Positions 51,767 through 60,641 are shown, counted from the stretch's first letter. The stretch is DNA of 64,000 nucleotides from Geodermatophilus nigrescens (GCF_900129495.1 NZ_FQVX01000003.1:62001-126000), one strand, 5' to 3'. A program made the numbers and translations. Notes: generated by a model from the sequence alone, not told the origin.

Positions 51767-52603
51767 TCAGCTGCGCGGTCGGGCCCCATCCAACCCGGTC
51801 CGCCTGGGAGTCGGCTCCTCCCGGGGCTCGACGAACAGCGAGGCCACCGACCGGCCGATGCGCCCTCGGCGGTCGTGGAGGTCGGCGGCGCACTGCCCGG
51901 CCCCGCCGGGCCCGAGCGTGGTGACGGCGTCCATGCCCAGCCAGTCGCCGGCCGGCTGGCGGAACAGGGCGACGACGAGGTCGACGTTGGCGAAGGTGGC
52001 CTGCGACCAGTCGATCTCGGTCGAGATGCCGCTGGCGGCGTCGGTCATCACGAGCAGGTGCTCCAGCGGCGTCATCGGCTCGCCCTCGACCAGCTCGCAC
52101 AGCGGCCGGGTCCAGGCCGCGGCCGGCCCGGTCGTGGTGAGCGAGCCGGCGGCCGCACGCCACTCCAGCGCCCGGTGGTAGGCGACCTCCTCGGAGAAGA
52201 CGTCGAAGGCCGCGGACCGGGCCTCCTCCGGGCCGACGGCGAACGGCTGCGGCGGCGTGGCGGTCGCCGCGGAGTCGCGGGTGCGCATCCGCCAGGCGGT
52301 CAGCCGCATGGCGGTGCGCCCGCCGGCCTCCAGCGCCGCCTCGACCAGCTCGATCCGCCGGCCCGGGCGCAGCACCCGGGCGGTCACCCGCACCGGGCCG
52401 ACCGGCACCGGCCCGAGGACGTCGTAGGCCAGCCGCACGGCCTGCCCGTCCGGGATGCCGCCGGTGCGCTCCACCGCGCGGGCGAGCAGGGCGGCCGGCG
52501 GGCCCGCGTGCTGCAGGCCGGGGTCCCACGGGCCGATGGTCAGCGCTGTGGCGACGTACCCGTCGTCGCCGTCGGGCAGGTAGCAGGCGCGGGGGAGGTC
52601 CAC
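51767..52603 (-). CDS. acyl-CoA thioesterase family protein (double hotdog)
   Basis: The protein has 278 residues from a GTG. ATALTIGPWDPGLQHAGPPAALLARAVER is the first hotdog start. DWSQATFANVDLVVALFRQPAGDWLGMDAVTTLG is the C-terminal hotdog block with the TesB-like Asp/Thr/Gln surroundings. Such proteins hydrolyse acyl-CoAs; the natural substrate is unknown. It ends 25 nt before the MscS start, and an operon with it is possible. Confidence 0.8.
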   Translation of the reverse strand: MDLPRACYLPDGDDGYVATALTIGPWDPGLQHAGPPAALLARAVERTGGIPDGQAVRLAYDVLGPVPVGPVRVTARVLRPGRRIELVEAALEAGGRTAMRLTAWRMRTRDSAATATPPQPFAVGPEEARSAAFDVFSEEVAYHRALEWRAAAGSLTTTGPAAAWTRPLCELVEGEPMTPLEHLLVMTDAASGISTEIDWSQATFANVDLVVALFRQPAGDWLGMDAVTTLGPGGAGQCAADLHDRRGRIGRSVASLFVEPREEPTPRRTGLDGARPRS

Positions 52604-52672
52604 GCCCGGCAGTCTCGCGCCGGGCCGGTCGCCGTCGTGTCGGGGGTCGGCGCCGGCGGTCGCGTGCCGCGC

Positions 52673-52700
52673 GTCAGGCGCCGCGGGTCAGGCGCCGCGG
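52673..52700. repeat. 14 bp tandem duplication across a stop codon
   Basis: GTCAGGCGCCGCGG occurs twice in tandem (52673-52686, 52687-52700). On the minus strand each unit carries the end and TGA of the gene at 52688, so a second copy of the terminus follows the stop. Confidence 0.75.
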
Positions 52701-53056
52701 TTCAGCCACAGGGCCGCGGCGGACCACGCCGCGCCGGCCCCGGCGGCCGTCCACCACAGCCAGCGCAGCGACTCCCCGGGGTTCGACAGCGCGAGCAGCG
52801 CCGCGACGACGCACACCGCGCCGGCCAGCGGCGTCGTGCGCAGCAGGGTGCCGAGGGTGTCCGGCCCGGGGATCGCCAGGAACACCACGACGGCGGCGAC
52901 CAGCAGGAGCCCGCACAGCGCGCCGAGGTACGCCGCGGTGACGCCCGCCTCGGCGGGCAGCACGAGCGCGCCGAGGCCGCCCGCGACGCCGCCGAGGGCG
53001 AGCCCGGCGAGCAGCCGCCGACGGCGCCGGGACCACGGGGGACGGGGCTCGGTCAC
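52688..53056 (-). CDS. small integral membrane protein
   Basis: Taken from the GTG at 53056, the product has 122 residues. It has an Arg-rich cytoplasmic N-terminus and four hydrophobic helices (e.g. LLAGLALGGVAGGLGALVL, YLGALCGLLLVAAVVVFLAI, LAGAVCVVAALLALS, WWTAAGAGAAWSAAALWL). No family is recognised. The frame extends further upstream, but those residues read as low-complexity antisense of the VOC gene. Confidence 0.6.
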   Translation of the reverse strand: MTEPRPPWSRRRRRLLAGLALGGVAGGLGALVLPAEAGVTAAYLGALCGLLLVAAVVVFLAIPGPDTLGTLLRTTPLAGAVCVVAALLALSNPGESLRWLWWTAAGAGAAWSAAALWLNRGA

Positions 53057-53170
53057 GCCCCGAGGGTGCCCGCCCTGCCTGTGGACCACCCCTGCCGATG
53101 AGTTCCGCCGTACGGCAGCGTCTCTCCTGCCGACGGGCCCACGCCGGGCCCACCGACCCCGGGAGCCCCC

Positions 53171-53572
53171 GTGCGCATGATCTTCGTGAACCTGCCCGTG
53201 TCCGACGTCGCGGCGAGCCGCGCCTTCTACACCTCGCTCGGCTTCTCGGTGAACGAGCAGTTCAGCGACGACTCCTCGGTCTCCGTCGTCGTCAGCGACG
53301 CCATCTTCCTGCAGCTCCTGAGCACCGAGCGCTTCGCGTCCTTCCTCCCCGAGGGGCGGCAGGCCGGTGACCCCCGGCAGACGTCGGCGATGCACGCGCT
53401 GTCCTGCGACAGCCGCGAGGAGGTCGACGCGCTCGTGCAGAAGGCGCTCGCCGCGGGCGGCGGCACGTGGCGGCCGGCCGAGGACCACGGCTACATGGTC
53501 GGCGGCAGCTTCACCGACCCCGACGGCCACGTCTGGGAGGTCATGTGGATGGACCCGTCCGGCACGCCGTGA
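53171..53572 (+). CDS. VOC-family (glyoxalase/bleomycin-resistance-like) protein
   Basis: This one-unit VOC protein has 133 residues: FVNLPVSDVAASRAFYTSLGFSVNEQF, then the C-terminal GGSFTDPDGHVWEVMWMDP typical of PhnB-like/extradiol-type VOC proteins. The GTG follows GGGAG. Lactoylglutathione lyase activity is not implied. It is monocistronic and divergent from the membrane protein at 53056. Confidence 0.85.
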   Translation: MRMIFVNLPVSDVAASRAFYTSLGFSVNEQFSDDSSVSVVVSDAIFLQLLSTERFASFLPEGRQAGDPRQTSAMHALSCDSREEVDALVQKALAAGGGTWRPAEDHGYMVGGSFTDPDGHVWEVMWMDPSGTP

Positions 53573-53613
53573 CGTAGGCGGCGTCGGGGCCGACGGCGGC
53601 TACTGTCGCCGTC

Positions 53614-54576
53614 GTGCACCGCCGTCCCGCCGTCGGGTACCTGCTCACCGTCGCCGCGGCGGGGCTGTTCGCCGTCAACGGCACGGTCTCCACGCTGGCG
53701 CTGCGCTCCGGCGTGCCGCCCACCTGGCTGACGGCGATGCGCTGCGGCGGCGCCGCGGTCGGGCTGCTGCTCGCGCTGGCGCTGGTGTCGCCGCGGCGGC
53801 TGCGGCTCACCCGGCGCGAGGTGCCGTTCCTCGTGGTGTTCGGCGTGGTCGGCGTCGCGCTGACCCAGTTCCTCTACTACGTCGCCATCGGCCGGCTGCC
53901 GGTCGGGATCGCGCTGGTCTTCGAGATGACCGCGCCGGTCCTCATCGCCCTGTGGGTCCGGCTGGTGCGCAGGGAGCCGGTGCGGCCGCGCATCTGGCTG
54001 GCGCTGTCGCTCTCCCTCGGCGGGCTCGTGCTCGTCGCGCAGGTGTGGCAGGGCGGCGGCTCGCTCGACGCCCTCGGCGTGGGCGCGGCGCTGGCGGCCG
54101 CCGTCTGCCTGGCCACCTACTACCTGATGGGCGAGCGCGGGGCCGCCGACCGTGACCCGGTGGCGCTGACCTGCTGGAGCTTCGTGGCCGCGGCGCTGTT
54201 CTGGGCCGTCGTCGCGCCGTGGACGCCGTTCGACCCCGCCCTGCTCGGCGAGGCGGTGCCGGTGTCGCTGGGCTCGGCGCGACTGCCGCTGTGGGTGCTG
54301 GTCGCCTGGATCGTCGTCCTCGGGGCGATCACGCCGTTCTGGCTGTCGATCGCGGCGCTGCGGCACCTGCCGCCCACGACCGCGGGACTGGTGGCCACCG
54401 TCGAGCCGGTGTTCGCCTCCGTCGTCGCCTGGCTGTGGGTGGAGCAGGTGCTCACCGGCTGGCAGGTGCTCGGCGGGATCGTCGTCCTCACCGGCATCGC
54501 GCTGGCCCAGACCGCGCGGGTCACCGCGCGGCGGGCGGCGCCGGCGCCCGTTCCCGAGACGCCGGCGCCGCTGTAG
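53614..54576 (+). CDS. EamA-family (DMT) transporter
   Basis: This membrane protein has 320 residues and ten segments in two EamA repeats (YLLTVAAAGLFAVNGTVSTLALR; LDALGVGAALAAAVCLATYYLMGER). The second repeat ends in TTAGLVATVEPVFASVVAWLWVEQVLTGWQ, the family hallmark. It probably exports amino acids or other metabolites. TACTGT at 53601-53606 lies 7 nt before the GTG with no ribosome site, consistent with a leaderless transcript. A short CTCAG microsatellite separates its stop from the converging lipoprotein gene. Confidence 0.87.
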   Translation: MHRRPAVGYLLTVAAAGLFAVNGTVSTLALRSGVPPTWLTAMRCGGAAVGLLLALALVSPRRLRLTRREVPFLVVFGVVGVALTQFLYYVAIGRLPVGIALVFEMTAPVLIALWVRLVRREPVRPRIWLALSLSLGGLVLVAQVWQGGGSLDALGVGAALAAAVCLATYYLMGERGAADRDPVALTCWSFVAAALFWAVVAPWTPFDPALLGEAVPVSLGSARLPLWVLVAWIVVLGAITPFWLSIAALRHLPPTTAGLVATVEPVFASVVAWLWVEQVLTGWQVLGGIVVLTGIALAQTARVTARRAAPAPVPETPAPL

Positions 54577-54587
54577 CTCAGCTCAGC

Positions 54588-55589
54588 TCAGCTGACCTTC
54601 TCGCTGTCGGCGAGCCAGCCGGCGAGGCGGTCCATGTAGCGGGCCTGGGCGGCGTAGTCCATGCCGACGTACTCCCACGGGTAGACCTGCTCGGCCTGCG
54701 CTGCCGGCAGCAGCGCGTAGGTGGGCTGGCCGGCCATCTCCTCCGGCGTCATGGCGCCGCGCAGCGAGTAGAGGATGACGTCGCTCGCGTACTCGGGCAC
54801 CTGCTCCCAGCTCGCCGTCTGCCAGAAGTAGCCGTCGCCGCCCGGGTCGACGAACTGCACGCCGAGGTCGGAGTAGAGCCGCAGGGAGGGGTCGTCGGGC
54901 GCCTTGGCCATGTAGAAGCCCTCGTCCGGGTAGGCCGCGACCGGCAGCACGGTGACCCCGGAGGAGGCGGCCTCGGTCAGCGCGGCGGAGGCGTCCTCGA
55001 AGTCCTGCCGGGCGGCGCGGACCTCCTCGCCGTCCATGTCGGCGCCGAGGGACTCGGCGAGCTCCGCGGTGCGCTCGATGACCTCGGCGGCCGAGCCGCG
55101 CCAGGCGATCGCGACGACCGGCGCGATCTGCTCGAGCTGCTCCTGCTGCTCGAGGGACTCCAGGCCGTAGAGCGGCTGGGTCTCGTCGAGCGTCCCCTCG
55201 GAGTCGACCGGGTAGACGGTGGTGACGATGAGGTCGGGGTCGGCGGCGGCGAGCGCCTCGAGGTCGATCGCGCCGTAGCTCTCGCCGACGATCTCGACGC
55301 CGGAGAGGTCGCGGCCCTCGAACTGGACGTCGTCGGCGGCGGAGGTCTGGCCGAAGGTGGCCACGGGCGCGATGCCGTAGTTCCACAGCGACGACGCGAC
55401 GTCGTTGAGGCCGGCGACCCGCTCGGGCCGGGCGTCGAGCTCCACGGTGTTCCCGAGGTCGTCGGTGAACGACCAGCCCTCGTCGGTCGCGGCGGCCGCC
55501 TCCGTGTCCTCGGCACTCGAGCAGGCGCCGGCGGCGAGCAGCGCCACCAGCGCGAGGGAGGCGCCGAGCAGGCGCGGGGGTCGGGACAC
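54588..55589 (-). CDS. siderophore/iron ABC transporter substrate-binding lipoprotein
   Basis: The protein has 333 residues from a GTG. The signal peptide ends at Cys in LLAAGACSS. The mature protein has the helical-backbone FhuD/FepB fold: TDDLGNTVELDARPERVAGL, DLEALAAADPDLIVTTVYP and PVVAIAW blocks. It binds a ferric siderophore for the FecCD-type permeases encoded at 57597-59793. It is transcribed divergently from the siderophore-interacting protein across a DtxR/IdeR-like box. Confidence 0.9.
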   Translation of the reverse strand: MSRPPRLLGASLALVALLAAGACSSAEDTEAAAATDEGWSFTDDLGNTVELDARPERVAGLNDVASSLWNYGIAPVATFGQTSAADDVQFEGRDLSGVEIVGESYGAIDLEALAAADPDLIVTTVYPVDSEGTLDETQPLYGLESLEQQEQLEQIAPVVAIAWRGSAAEVIERTAELAESLGADMDGEEVRAARQDFEDASAALTEAASSGVTVLPVAAYPDEGFYMAKAPDDPSLRLYSDLGVQFVDPGGDGYFWQTASWEQVPEYASDVILYSLRGAMTPEEMAGQPTYALLPAAQAEQVYPWEYVGMDYAAQARYMDRLAGWLADSEKVS

Positions 55590-55636
55590 GGGGTCTCCTC
55601 GCAGGTCGGGCAGGGGGATTCCCCTGCGGGCGGCGC

Positions 55637-55655
55637 ACAGGTTAGCCTTGCCTTA
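55637..55655. promoter_or_regulatory. DtxR/IdeR-like iron box between siderophore genes
   Basis: This 19-mer, ACAGGTTAGCCTTGCCTTA, matches the TTAGGTTAGSCTAACCTAA consensus at 14 of 19 positions. It lies 48 nt before the lipoprotein start and 47 nt before the divergent reductase, suitable for iron-dependent repression of both. Confidence 0.65.
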
Positions 55656-55701
55656 CACGCGGTCCGCAAGGGCCGTCCGACGGCGAGACGGAGACCTGCA
55701 G

Positions 55702-56634
55702 GTGACCACCACGACCGAGGCCCCGACCGCCGCGCTGCCCCAGTGGCTGTTCTTCGACACCGTCGTCGCCCGCGTGGCGCCGCTCGGCCCGAGCATGCGG
55801 CGGATCACGCTCACCGGGCCCCGGCTCGCGGAGTTCGGCCTCGCCGGCGACGACCAGCGGGTCAAGCTCGTGCTCGCCCCCGACCCCACCGCGCTGGCCG
55901 AGCTGCACGCCGCCGGCGCCGAGTGGTACCCGGCGTACTGCGCGCTGCCGGAGGAGCGCCGGCCCGTGCTGCGCACCTACACCGTGCGCGCCGCCCGGCC
56001 CGAGGTGGCCGAGGTCGACGTCGACGTCGTCCTGCACGGCGTCACCGACGGGCACGCGGGCCCGGCCGCGACCTGGGCCGCGCAGGCGGCGCCCGGCGAC
56101 CGCATGGTCCTCATGGGCCCCGACCGGCCCGGCCGCGGCCGCGCGTGGGGCGTCGAGTGGGCGCCGCCCGCGTCCGCCACGCACCTGCTGCTGGCCGGCG
56201 ACGAGACCGCGGTGCCGGCCGTGAGCGCCATCCTCGAGGCGCTGCCCGCCGGCCGGCGCGCGATCGCCGTCCTGGAGGTGCCCGAGGCCGGCGACCTGCA
56301 GGACCTGCGGCTGCCCGAGGGCGTGCAGGTGCGCTGGCTGGCCCGCGCCGACCGCCCGCGCGGCGAGCTGCTGGTCCCCGCGGTGCACGCCGCGCTGGTC
56401 GACCTCGGCGTCTGCGCCGCGCCCGCGCCCGCCCCCGAGGACGTCGACCTCGACACCGAGCTGCTGTGGGAGGTCCCCGAGGACCCGGCGGCCGGTGCCG
56501 GCTGCTACGCCTGGCTGGCCGGCGAGGCCGGGATGGTCAAGCAGCTGCGCCGCCGCCTGGTCGGCGACCTCGGCGTCGACCGGCGCTCGGTGGCCTTCAT
56601 GGGCTACTGGCGCGAGGGCCGCGCCGAGAACTGA
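55702..56634 (+). CDS. siderophore-interacting protein (flavin ferric-siderophore reductase)
   Basis: The protein has 310 residues from a GTG. It has the ViuB/SIP pattern: MRRITLTGPRLAEFGL, RTYTVRAARPEVAEVDVDVVLHG (FAD binding), GDRMVLMGP, HLLLAGDETAVPAVSAILE and the C-terminal AWLAGEAGMVKQLRRRLV and VAFMGYWREG. It reduces the imported ferric siderophore to release Fe(II) in the cytoplasm. The iron box lies upstream, and it is separated from the converging ATPase by paired hairpins. Confidence 0.92.
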   Translation: MTTTTEAPTAALPQWLFFDTVVARVAPLGPSMRRITLTGPRLAEFGLAGDDQRVKLVLAPDPTALAELHAAGAEWYPAYCALPEERRPVLRTYTVRAARPEVAEVDVDVVLHGVTDGHAGPAATWAAQAAPGDRMVLMGPDRPGRGRAWGVEWAPPASATHLLLAGDETAVPAVSAILEALPAGRRAIAVLEVPEAGDLQDLRLPEGVQVRWLARADRPRGELLVPAVHAALVDLGVCAAPAPAPEDVDLDTELLWEVPEDPAAGAGCYAWLAGEAGMVKQLRRRLVGDLGVDRRSVAFMGYWREGRAEN

Positions 56635-56650
56635 GGGAGGACCGGCGCTC

Positions 56651-56744
56651 GCGCTCCGATCAGCTCCCCTGATCGGAGCGCCTCCTCCCCCGCGGCGGGA
56701 CGTGAGGGAGGAGGTCCGACGATCAGGTCCCCTGATCCCGCCGC
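56651..56744. repeat. two adjacent related hairpins with GATCAG/CTGATC stems
   Basis: Hairpin 1 has perfect 13 bp arms (56651-56663, 56669-56681) and a CTCCC loop. Hairpin 2 has GATCAG/CTGATC (56721-56726/56732-56737) around GTCCC, with an outer GCGGCGGGA/TCCCGCCGC stem (56692-56700/56736-56744) that overlaps the inner one. The inner segment GATCAG-n-TCCC-CTGATC is nearly identical in both. It may terminate the converging genes or be a dispersed repeat pair. Confidence 0.6.
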
Positions 56745-56751
56745 GACGGGC

Positions 56752-57600
56752 TCACCTCGGGAGGCGGCGGACCGGGACGACCATCGGGGTGCCGGCGACC
56801 GGGTCGGGCACCACGCGGGCCTCGAGGTCGAAGACGTCGGCGAGCAGCTCCTCGGTGAGCACCTCGTGCGGCGTGCCCGACGCCACCAGGGCGCCGTCAC
56901 GCATGGCCACCAGCCGCTGCGCGTAGCGCGCCGCCAGGTTGAGGTCGTGCAGCACGACGACGACGGTGCGTCCGCGCTCGGCGTGCAGCCGGGCCACCAG
57001 CTCGAGCACGTCGATCTGGTGCGACAGGTCGAGGTAGGTGGTCGGCTCGTCGAGCAGGATCAGGTCGGTCTCCTGCGCCAGCGCCATCGAGATCCACGCC
57101 CGCTGCCGCTGCCCGCCGGACAGCTCGTCGACCGGGCGGTCGCCGAGGTCGGCCATGTCGGTCCAGGCCAGCGCCTCGGTCACCACGGCCTCGTCGTCGC
57201 TGGACCACTGCCGCAGCCAGCTCTGGTGCGGGTGCCGCCCCCGGGCGACGAGGTCCGCGACGGTCAGGCCCGACGGCGCCACCGGCGTCTGCGGCAGCAG
57301 GCCGAGCACGCGGGCCACCTCGCGGGTCGGCGTCCGGGCGATCGACCGGCCGTCGAGGACCACCTGCCCGGCGGCCGGGCGCAGCAACCGGCCCAGCGCG
57401 CGCAGCAGCGTGGACTTGCCGCAGCCGTTGGGCCCGACGATCGCGGTGAACGAGCCGTCGGTGAGCGCGAGGTCGAGGCCGTCGACGACGACCCGGTCGT
57501 CGTAGGCCAGCCGCAGGCCCTCGGCGGCCAGGCGGACGCGCGGAGGGGGGCCGGCGGGAGCCGTGGGCGGGGCGTGCCCGGCGGAGAGGTGAGTCGTCAT
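56752..57600 (-). CDS. iron-siderophore ABC transporter ATPase
   Basis: The protein has 282 residues from the ATG at 57600, which overlaps the permease stop (ATGA). A Pro/Ala-rich 20-residue leader precedes the FecE-like ATPase: Walker [10 protein letters not shown] (56-64), signature [17 protein letters not shown] and Walker [17 protein letters not shown], a sequence highly typical of FecE/FhuC-type importers. It powers siderophore import with the two upstream permeases. Confidence 0.94.
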   Translation of the reverse strand: MTTHLSAGHAPPTAPAGPPPRVRLAAEGLRLAYDDRVVVDGLDLALTDGSFTAIVGPNGCGKSTLLRALGRLLRPAAGQVVLDGRSIARTPTREVARVLGLLPQTPVAPSGLTVADLVARGRHPHQSWLRQWSSDDEAVVTEALAWTDMADLGDRPVDELSGGQRQRAWISMALAQETDLILLDEPTTYLDLSHQIDVLELVARLHAERGRTVVVVLHDLNLAARYAQRLVAMRDGALVASGTPHEVLTEELLADVFDLEARVVPDPVAGTPMVVPVRRLPR

Positions 57601-58706
57601 GCGGGAGTCCGCCTCCCGCGGACGAGCAGCCAGAGCAGGTAGGGGGCGCCCACGACCGCGGTGATGATGCCCACCGGCAGGGCCTGCGGCAGGACGGTCC
57701 GGGTGAGCAGGTCGGCCAGCACGACCAGCGCCGCGCCGAGGAGGCCGGAGGCCAGCAGCGGCGGCCGGGACCCGCCGGTCAGCCGGACGGCGATCTGCGG
57801 GACCACCAGGGCCACGAAGGTGATCGGCCCGGCGGCGGCCACGGCCGCCGCGACGAGCACGACGGCGACGAGCACGACGGCGGCCTGCGCCGCGGCCAGC
57901 CGCACGCCCAGCCCGCGGGCGGTGTCGTCGCCGAACTGCATCACGCCGAGCACCCGGCCGGCCGCCAGCGCCAGGGGCACGAGCACCGCCAGCGCGAGGG
58001 CGAGGGGGACCGCCTGGTCCCACGTGCGGGCGTTGAGCGAGCCGACGATCCACACGTAGGCCGCCGCGGCGTCGTAGATGGCGGCGCGGGTGAGCAGCCA
58101 GTCGACGACGGCGAGGCCCATCGAGGAGATCGCCACACCGACCAGCACCAGCCGGTAGCCGTCGACGCCGGACCGGAACGCCAGCAGGAACAGCAGCAGG
58201 CCCGCGCCGAGCGCCCCGGCCAGCGCCGCGAGCGGGACGCCGAGGCCGCCGAGCACCGCGCCCACCGAGGAGGAGCCGCTGACGACGATCGCCGTCACCG
58301 CGCCCACGGAGGCGCCGGAGGTGATGCCGAGGATGTCGGGGGAGGCCAGCGGGTTGCGCGCAAAGGTCTGGAACAGCGCGCCGGCGACCCCGAGCGCCAG
58401 GCCCACGAGCACCCCGACGACGACGCGGGGCGCCCGCAGCTCCAGCACGACGAAGCGCTGCCCCGCCTCGCCGGCGCCGACCAGCGTGCGCAGCACGTCG
58501 CCGAGGCCGATCGGGTAGTCGCCGCGGCCCAGCGCGACGGCCGAGAGCAGCACGACGACGACCAGCGCGGCGAGCGGCACGACGACCGAGCGCCAGCGGA
58601 AGCGCGCGGAGAACGGCCCGCGGCGCAGCACCACCGCGCGGCCGCGCGGGCGCCCGCCGGGCTCGGGCGGCGTCGTCCCGCGGATCGTCTCGACGGTGGC
58701 GGTCAC
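57597..58706 (-). CDS. FecCD-family siderophore permease, subunit 2
   Basis: The permease has 369 residues and about ten membrane segments. [44 protein letters not shown] is the FecCD signature region (split here as [13 protein letters not shown] and [16 protein letters not shown]). [20 protein letters not shown] is the coupling region for the ATPase. It pairs with the permease at 58717, whose stop lies 10 nt upstream of this GTG. Confidence 0.93.
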   Translation of the reverse strand: MTATVETIRGTTPPEPGGRPRGRAVVLRRGPFSARFRWRSVVVPLAALVVVVLLSAVALGRGDYPIGLGDVLRTLVGAGEAGQRFVVLELRAPRVVVGVLVGLALGVAGALFQTFARNPLASPDILGITSGASVGAVTAIVVSGSSSVGAVLGGLGVPLAALAGALGAGLLLFLLAFRSGVDGYRLVLVGVAISSMGLAVVDWLLTRAAIYDAAAAYVWIVGSLNARTWDQAVPLALALAVLVPLALAAGRVLGVMQFGDDTARGLGVRLAAAQAAVVLVAVVLVAAAVAAAGPITFVALVVPQIAVRLTGGSRPPLLASGLLGAALVVLADLLTRTVLPQALPVGIITAVVGAPYLLWLLVRGRRTPA

Positions 58707-58716
58707 CGGGGCCCCA

Positions 58717-59793
58717 TCACAGCGTCGCCGACCGCTTGCGCCGCACCAGCGCGATGAAGAACGGGCCGCCGAGCAGGGCGAGCACGATGCCCACCTGCAC
58801 CTCGCCGGGGCGGGCGATGACCCGCCCGACGACGTCGGCGGTGAGCAGCAGCAGCGCGCCGGCCATCGCCGCGCACGGGACGAGCCAGCGGTGGGCCGGC
58901 CCGGTGAACGACCGGACGGCGTGCGGCACGACCAGGCCGACGAAGGCGATCGGCCCGCAGGCCGCCGTCGCCGCGCCGGCCAGCAGCGTGATGGCCACCA
59001 GGCCGACCGCGCGGGCGAGCCAGACCCGCTGGCCCAGCCCGCGGGCGACGTCCTCGCCCATGCCGAGCAGGTCGAGGGCCGGCGCGTTGACCAGCGCGAG
59101 CACCAGTCCGGCGACGATGAAGGGGAGCACCTGCCAGGCGATGTCGGCGCCGCGGCCGGCCAGCGCGCCGACCACCCAGAAGCGGAAGGCGTCGAGGGAG
59201 TTGGAGTCGCTGACGAGGATCGCCCGGACCAGGGCGTAGAGCAGGGCCGACAGCGTCGAGCCGGCGAGGGCGAGCGTGACCGGGGTGGCCCCGCCGCGGC
59301 CGGCCGCCCCGAGCAGGTAGACGGCGACCGTGCCGGCCAGCGCCCCGGCGAAGGCGAACCAGACGTAGCCGGCCGGGGTGGCCACGCCGAGCAGCGCGAT
59401 GGCCAGGACGACGGCGAAGGACGCGCCGGCGGTGACGCCGAGCAGGCCCGGGTCGCCCAGCGGGTTGCGGGTGTGGCCCTGCATCAGCGCCCCGGCCACC
59501 CCGAGCGAGGCGCCGACCATGAGGCCGAGCGCGGTGCGCGGGACCCGCAGGTCCCAGACGATCACCGCCTCCTCCGTGCGCAGCGACCGGTCGGTGAGGA
59601 CCTCCCAGACGGTGCCCGGCGCCAGCGGCCGGGTGCCGATCGCGATGCTCGCGGCGCACGCGGCGAGGACCAGGACCAGCAGCGCCAGCGTCCCGAGGGC
59701 CCGGCGCCGCGTGCGCCGCGCGGCGGCCGTCCGGGGGGTCACCGCGGGCGCCGCGGTCCCCGCGGGGGTGCGCGTGGCGCTGGGGACGGACAC
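58717..59793 (-). CDS. FecCD-family siderophore permease, subunit 1
   Basis: The permease has 358 residues from a GTG. An Ala/Thr/Arg-rich N-terminus precedes LWDLRVPRTALG-type (VWDLRVPRTALGLMVG) and NPLGDPGLLGVTAGASFAV signatures, and GPIAFVGLVVPHAVRSFTG contacts the ATPase. It is the first gene of the leftward permease-permease-ATPase unit behind a DtxR/IdeR-like box 23 nt from the start. Confidence 0.93.
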   Translation of the reverse strand: MSVPSATRTPAGTAAPAVTPRTAAARRTRRRALGTLALLVLVLAACAASIAIGTRPLAPGTVWEVLTDRSLRTEEAVIVWDLRVPRTALGLMVGASLGVAGALMQGHTRNPLGDPGLLGVTAGASFAVVLAIALLGVATPAGYVWFAFAGALAGTVAVYLLGAAGRGGATPVTLALAGSTLSALLYALVRAILVSDSNSLDAFRFWVVGALAGRGADIAWQVLPFIVAGLVLALVNAPALDLLGMGEDVARGLGQRVWLARAVGLVAITLLAGAATAACGPIAFVGLVVPHAVRSFTGPAHRWLVPCAAMAGALLLLTADVVGRVIARPGEVQVGIVLALLGGPFFIALVRRKRSATL

Positions 59794-59815
59794 CGGGCAG
59801 CTCCGGACGACGAGG

Positions 59816-59834
59816 GCAGGTGAGGCTCACCTTA
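59816..59834 (-). promoter_or_regulatory. DtxR/IdeR-like iron box upstream of permease operon
   Basis: GCAGGTGAGGCTCACCTTA matches the iron-box consensus at 14 of 19 positions, with a symmetric core AGGTGAGGCTCACCT. It lies just upstream of the first permease gene and should give iron-dependent repression together with the box at 55637. Confidence 0.7.
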
Positions 59835-59891
59835 GTCGCCGCAGGTCGGCCGGGACACCTCGCTCACCGGTGATGGCCTACCCGCGGAGGC

Positions 59892-60608
59892 TCACCGGTG
59901 GAGGCGGCGGCTGCCGGCCTGCCACTCCTCCTGGACGCCGACCTCGCCGGGCGCCACGCCGGCCGAGACCAGCTGCGGGCGCTCGCGCAGGCTGCGCTTG
60001 AGCTCGGCGAACCCGGCGAAGCGCGCGAGGCCGACCACGTGGTCCCACAGCTCGACGGCGCGGTCCTCGGGAGGCACCCGGCTGATCACCGGCCCGAAGA
60101 AGGCGACACCCTCCGGCGGCTCGAAGTGCAGGATCGGCGTCCCGACGTCGCGGCCGGTCAGCGCCAGCGCCTCGTCGGTCTCGGCCTGCACGACGGCGTC
60201 CCAGCGGTCGTCGTCGAGGGCGTCGGCGAGACCGGCCGGCAGCCCGGTCCGCTCGAGCACCGGCTCGAGGTAGCCGCGGGTGCCGCGCTCGCCGGCGGTG
60301 CCGGGGCGGTCGGGCTCGGTGTCGTGGATCCGCCGGCCGAGGTGCTCGTACAGCGTGGCGACCGCCGCCCGGCCGTGCTCCTCCCGCGTGCGGGCGGCCA
60401 CGCGCAGCAGCCGCAGCCCGGCGGTGTGGCCGGCCTCGTACTCGGGCGGGAACTGCGCGTCGTAGTCGACGTGCGCGTTGAGCAGCCGCAGCGAGATGAA
60501 TCGCCAGTCCACCTCGTACGTGCGCTGCGCGGCGACCGTCCGCACCCACCGGCTGGTCAGCCAGGCGAACGGGCAGACGGGGTCGAAGTAGAAGTGCAGG
60601 TCGGCCAC
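59892..60608 (-). CDS. DsbA-family thioredoxin-fold protein (mycothiol-dependent nitroreductase-like)
   Basis: The protein has 238 residues from a GTG. DLHFYFDPVCPFAWLTSRWVRTV opens a thioredoxin fold with a helical insertion, like the Rv2466c group. The active site here is CPFA, a single Cys, where the mycobacterial enzyme has CPWC. This suggests a monothiol mechanism or a glutathione-transferase/isomerase-like role. DVGTPILHFEPPEGVAFFGPVISR carries the cis-Pro loop. It is cytoplasmic, with no signal peptide. Confidence 0.8.
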   Translation of the reverse strand: MADLHFYFDPVCPFAWLTSRWVRTVAAQRTYEVDWRFISLRLLNAHVDYDAQFPPEYEAGHTAGLRLLRVAARTREEHGRAAVATLYEHLGRRIHDTEPDRPGTAGERGTRGYLEPVLERTGLPAGLADALDDDRWDAVVQAETDEALALTGRDVGTPILHFEPPEGVAFFGPVISRVPPEDRAVELWDHVVGLARFAGFAELKRSLRERPQLVSAGVAPGEVGVQEEWQAGSRRLHR

Positions 60609-60641
60609 GGCTCCATGCTCACCCCGCCGGCCCGGACCCGC

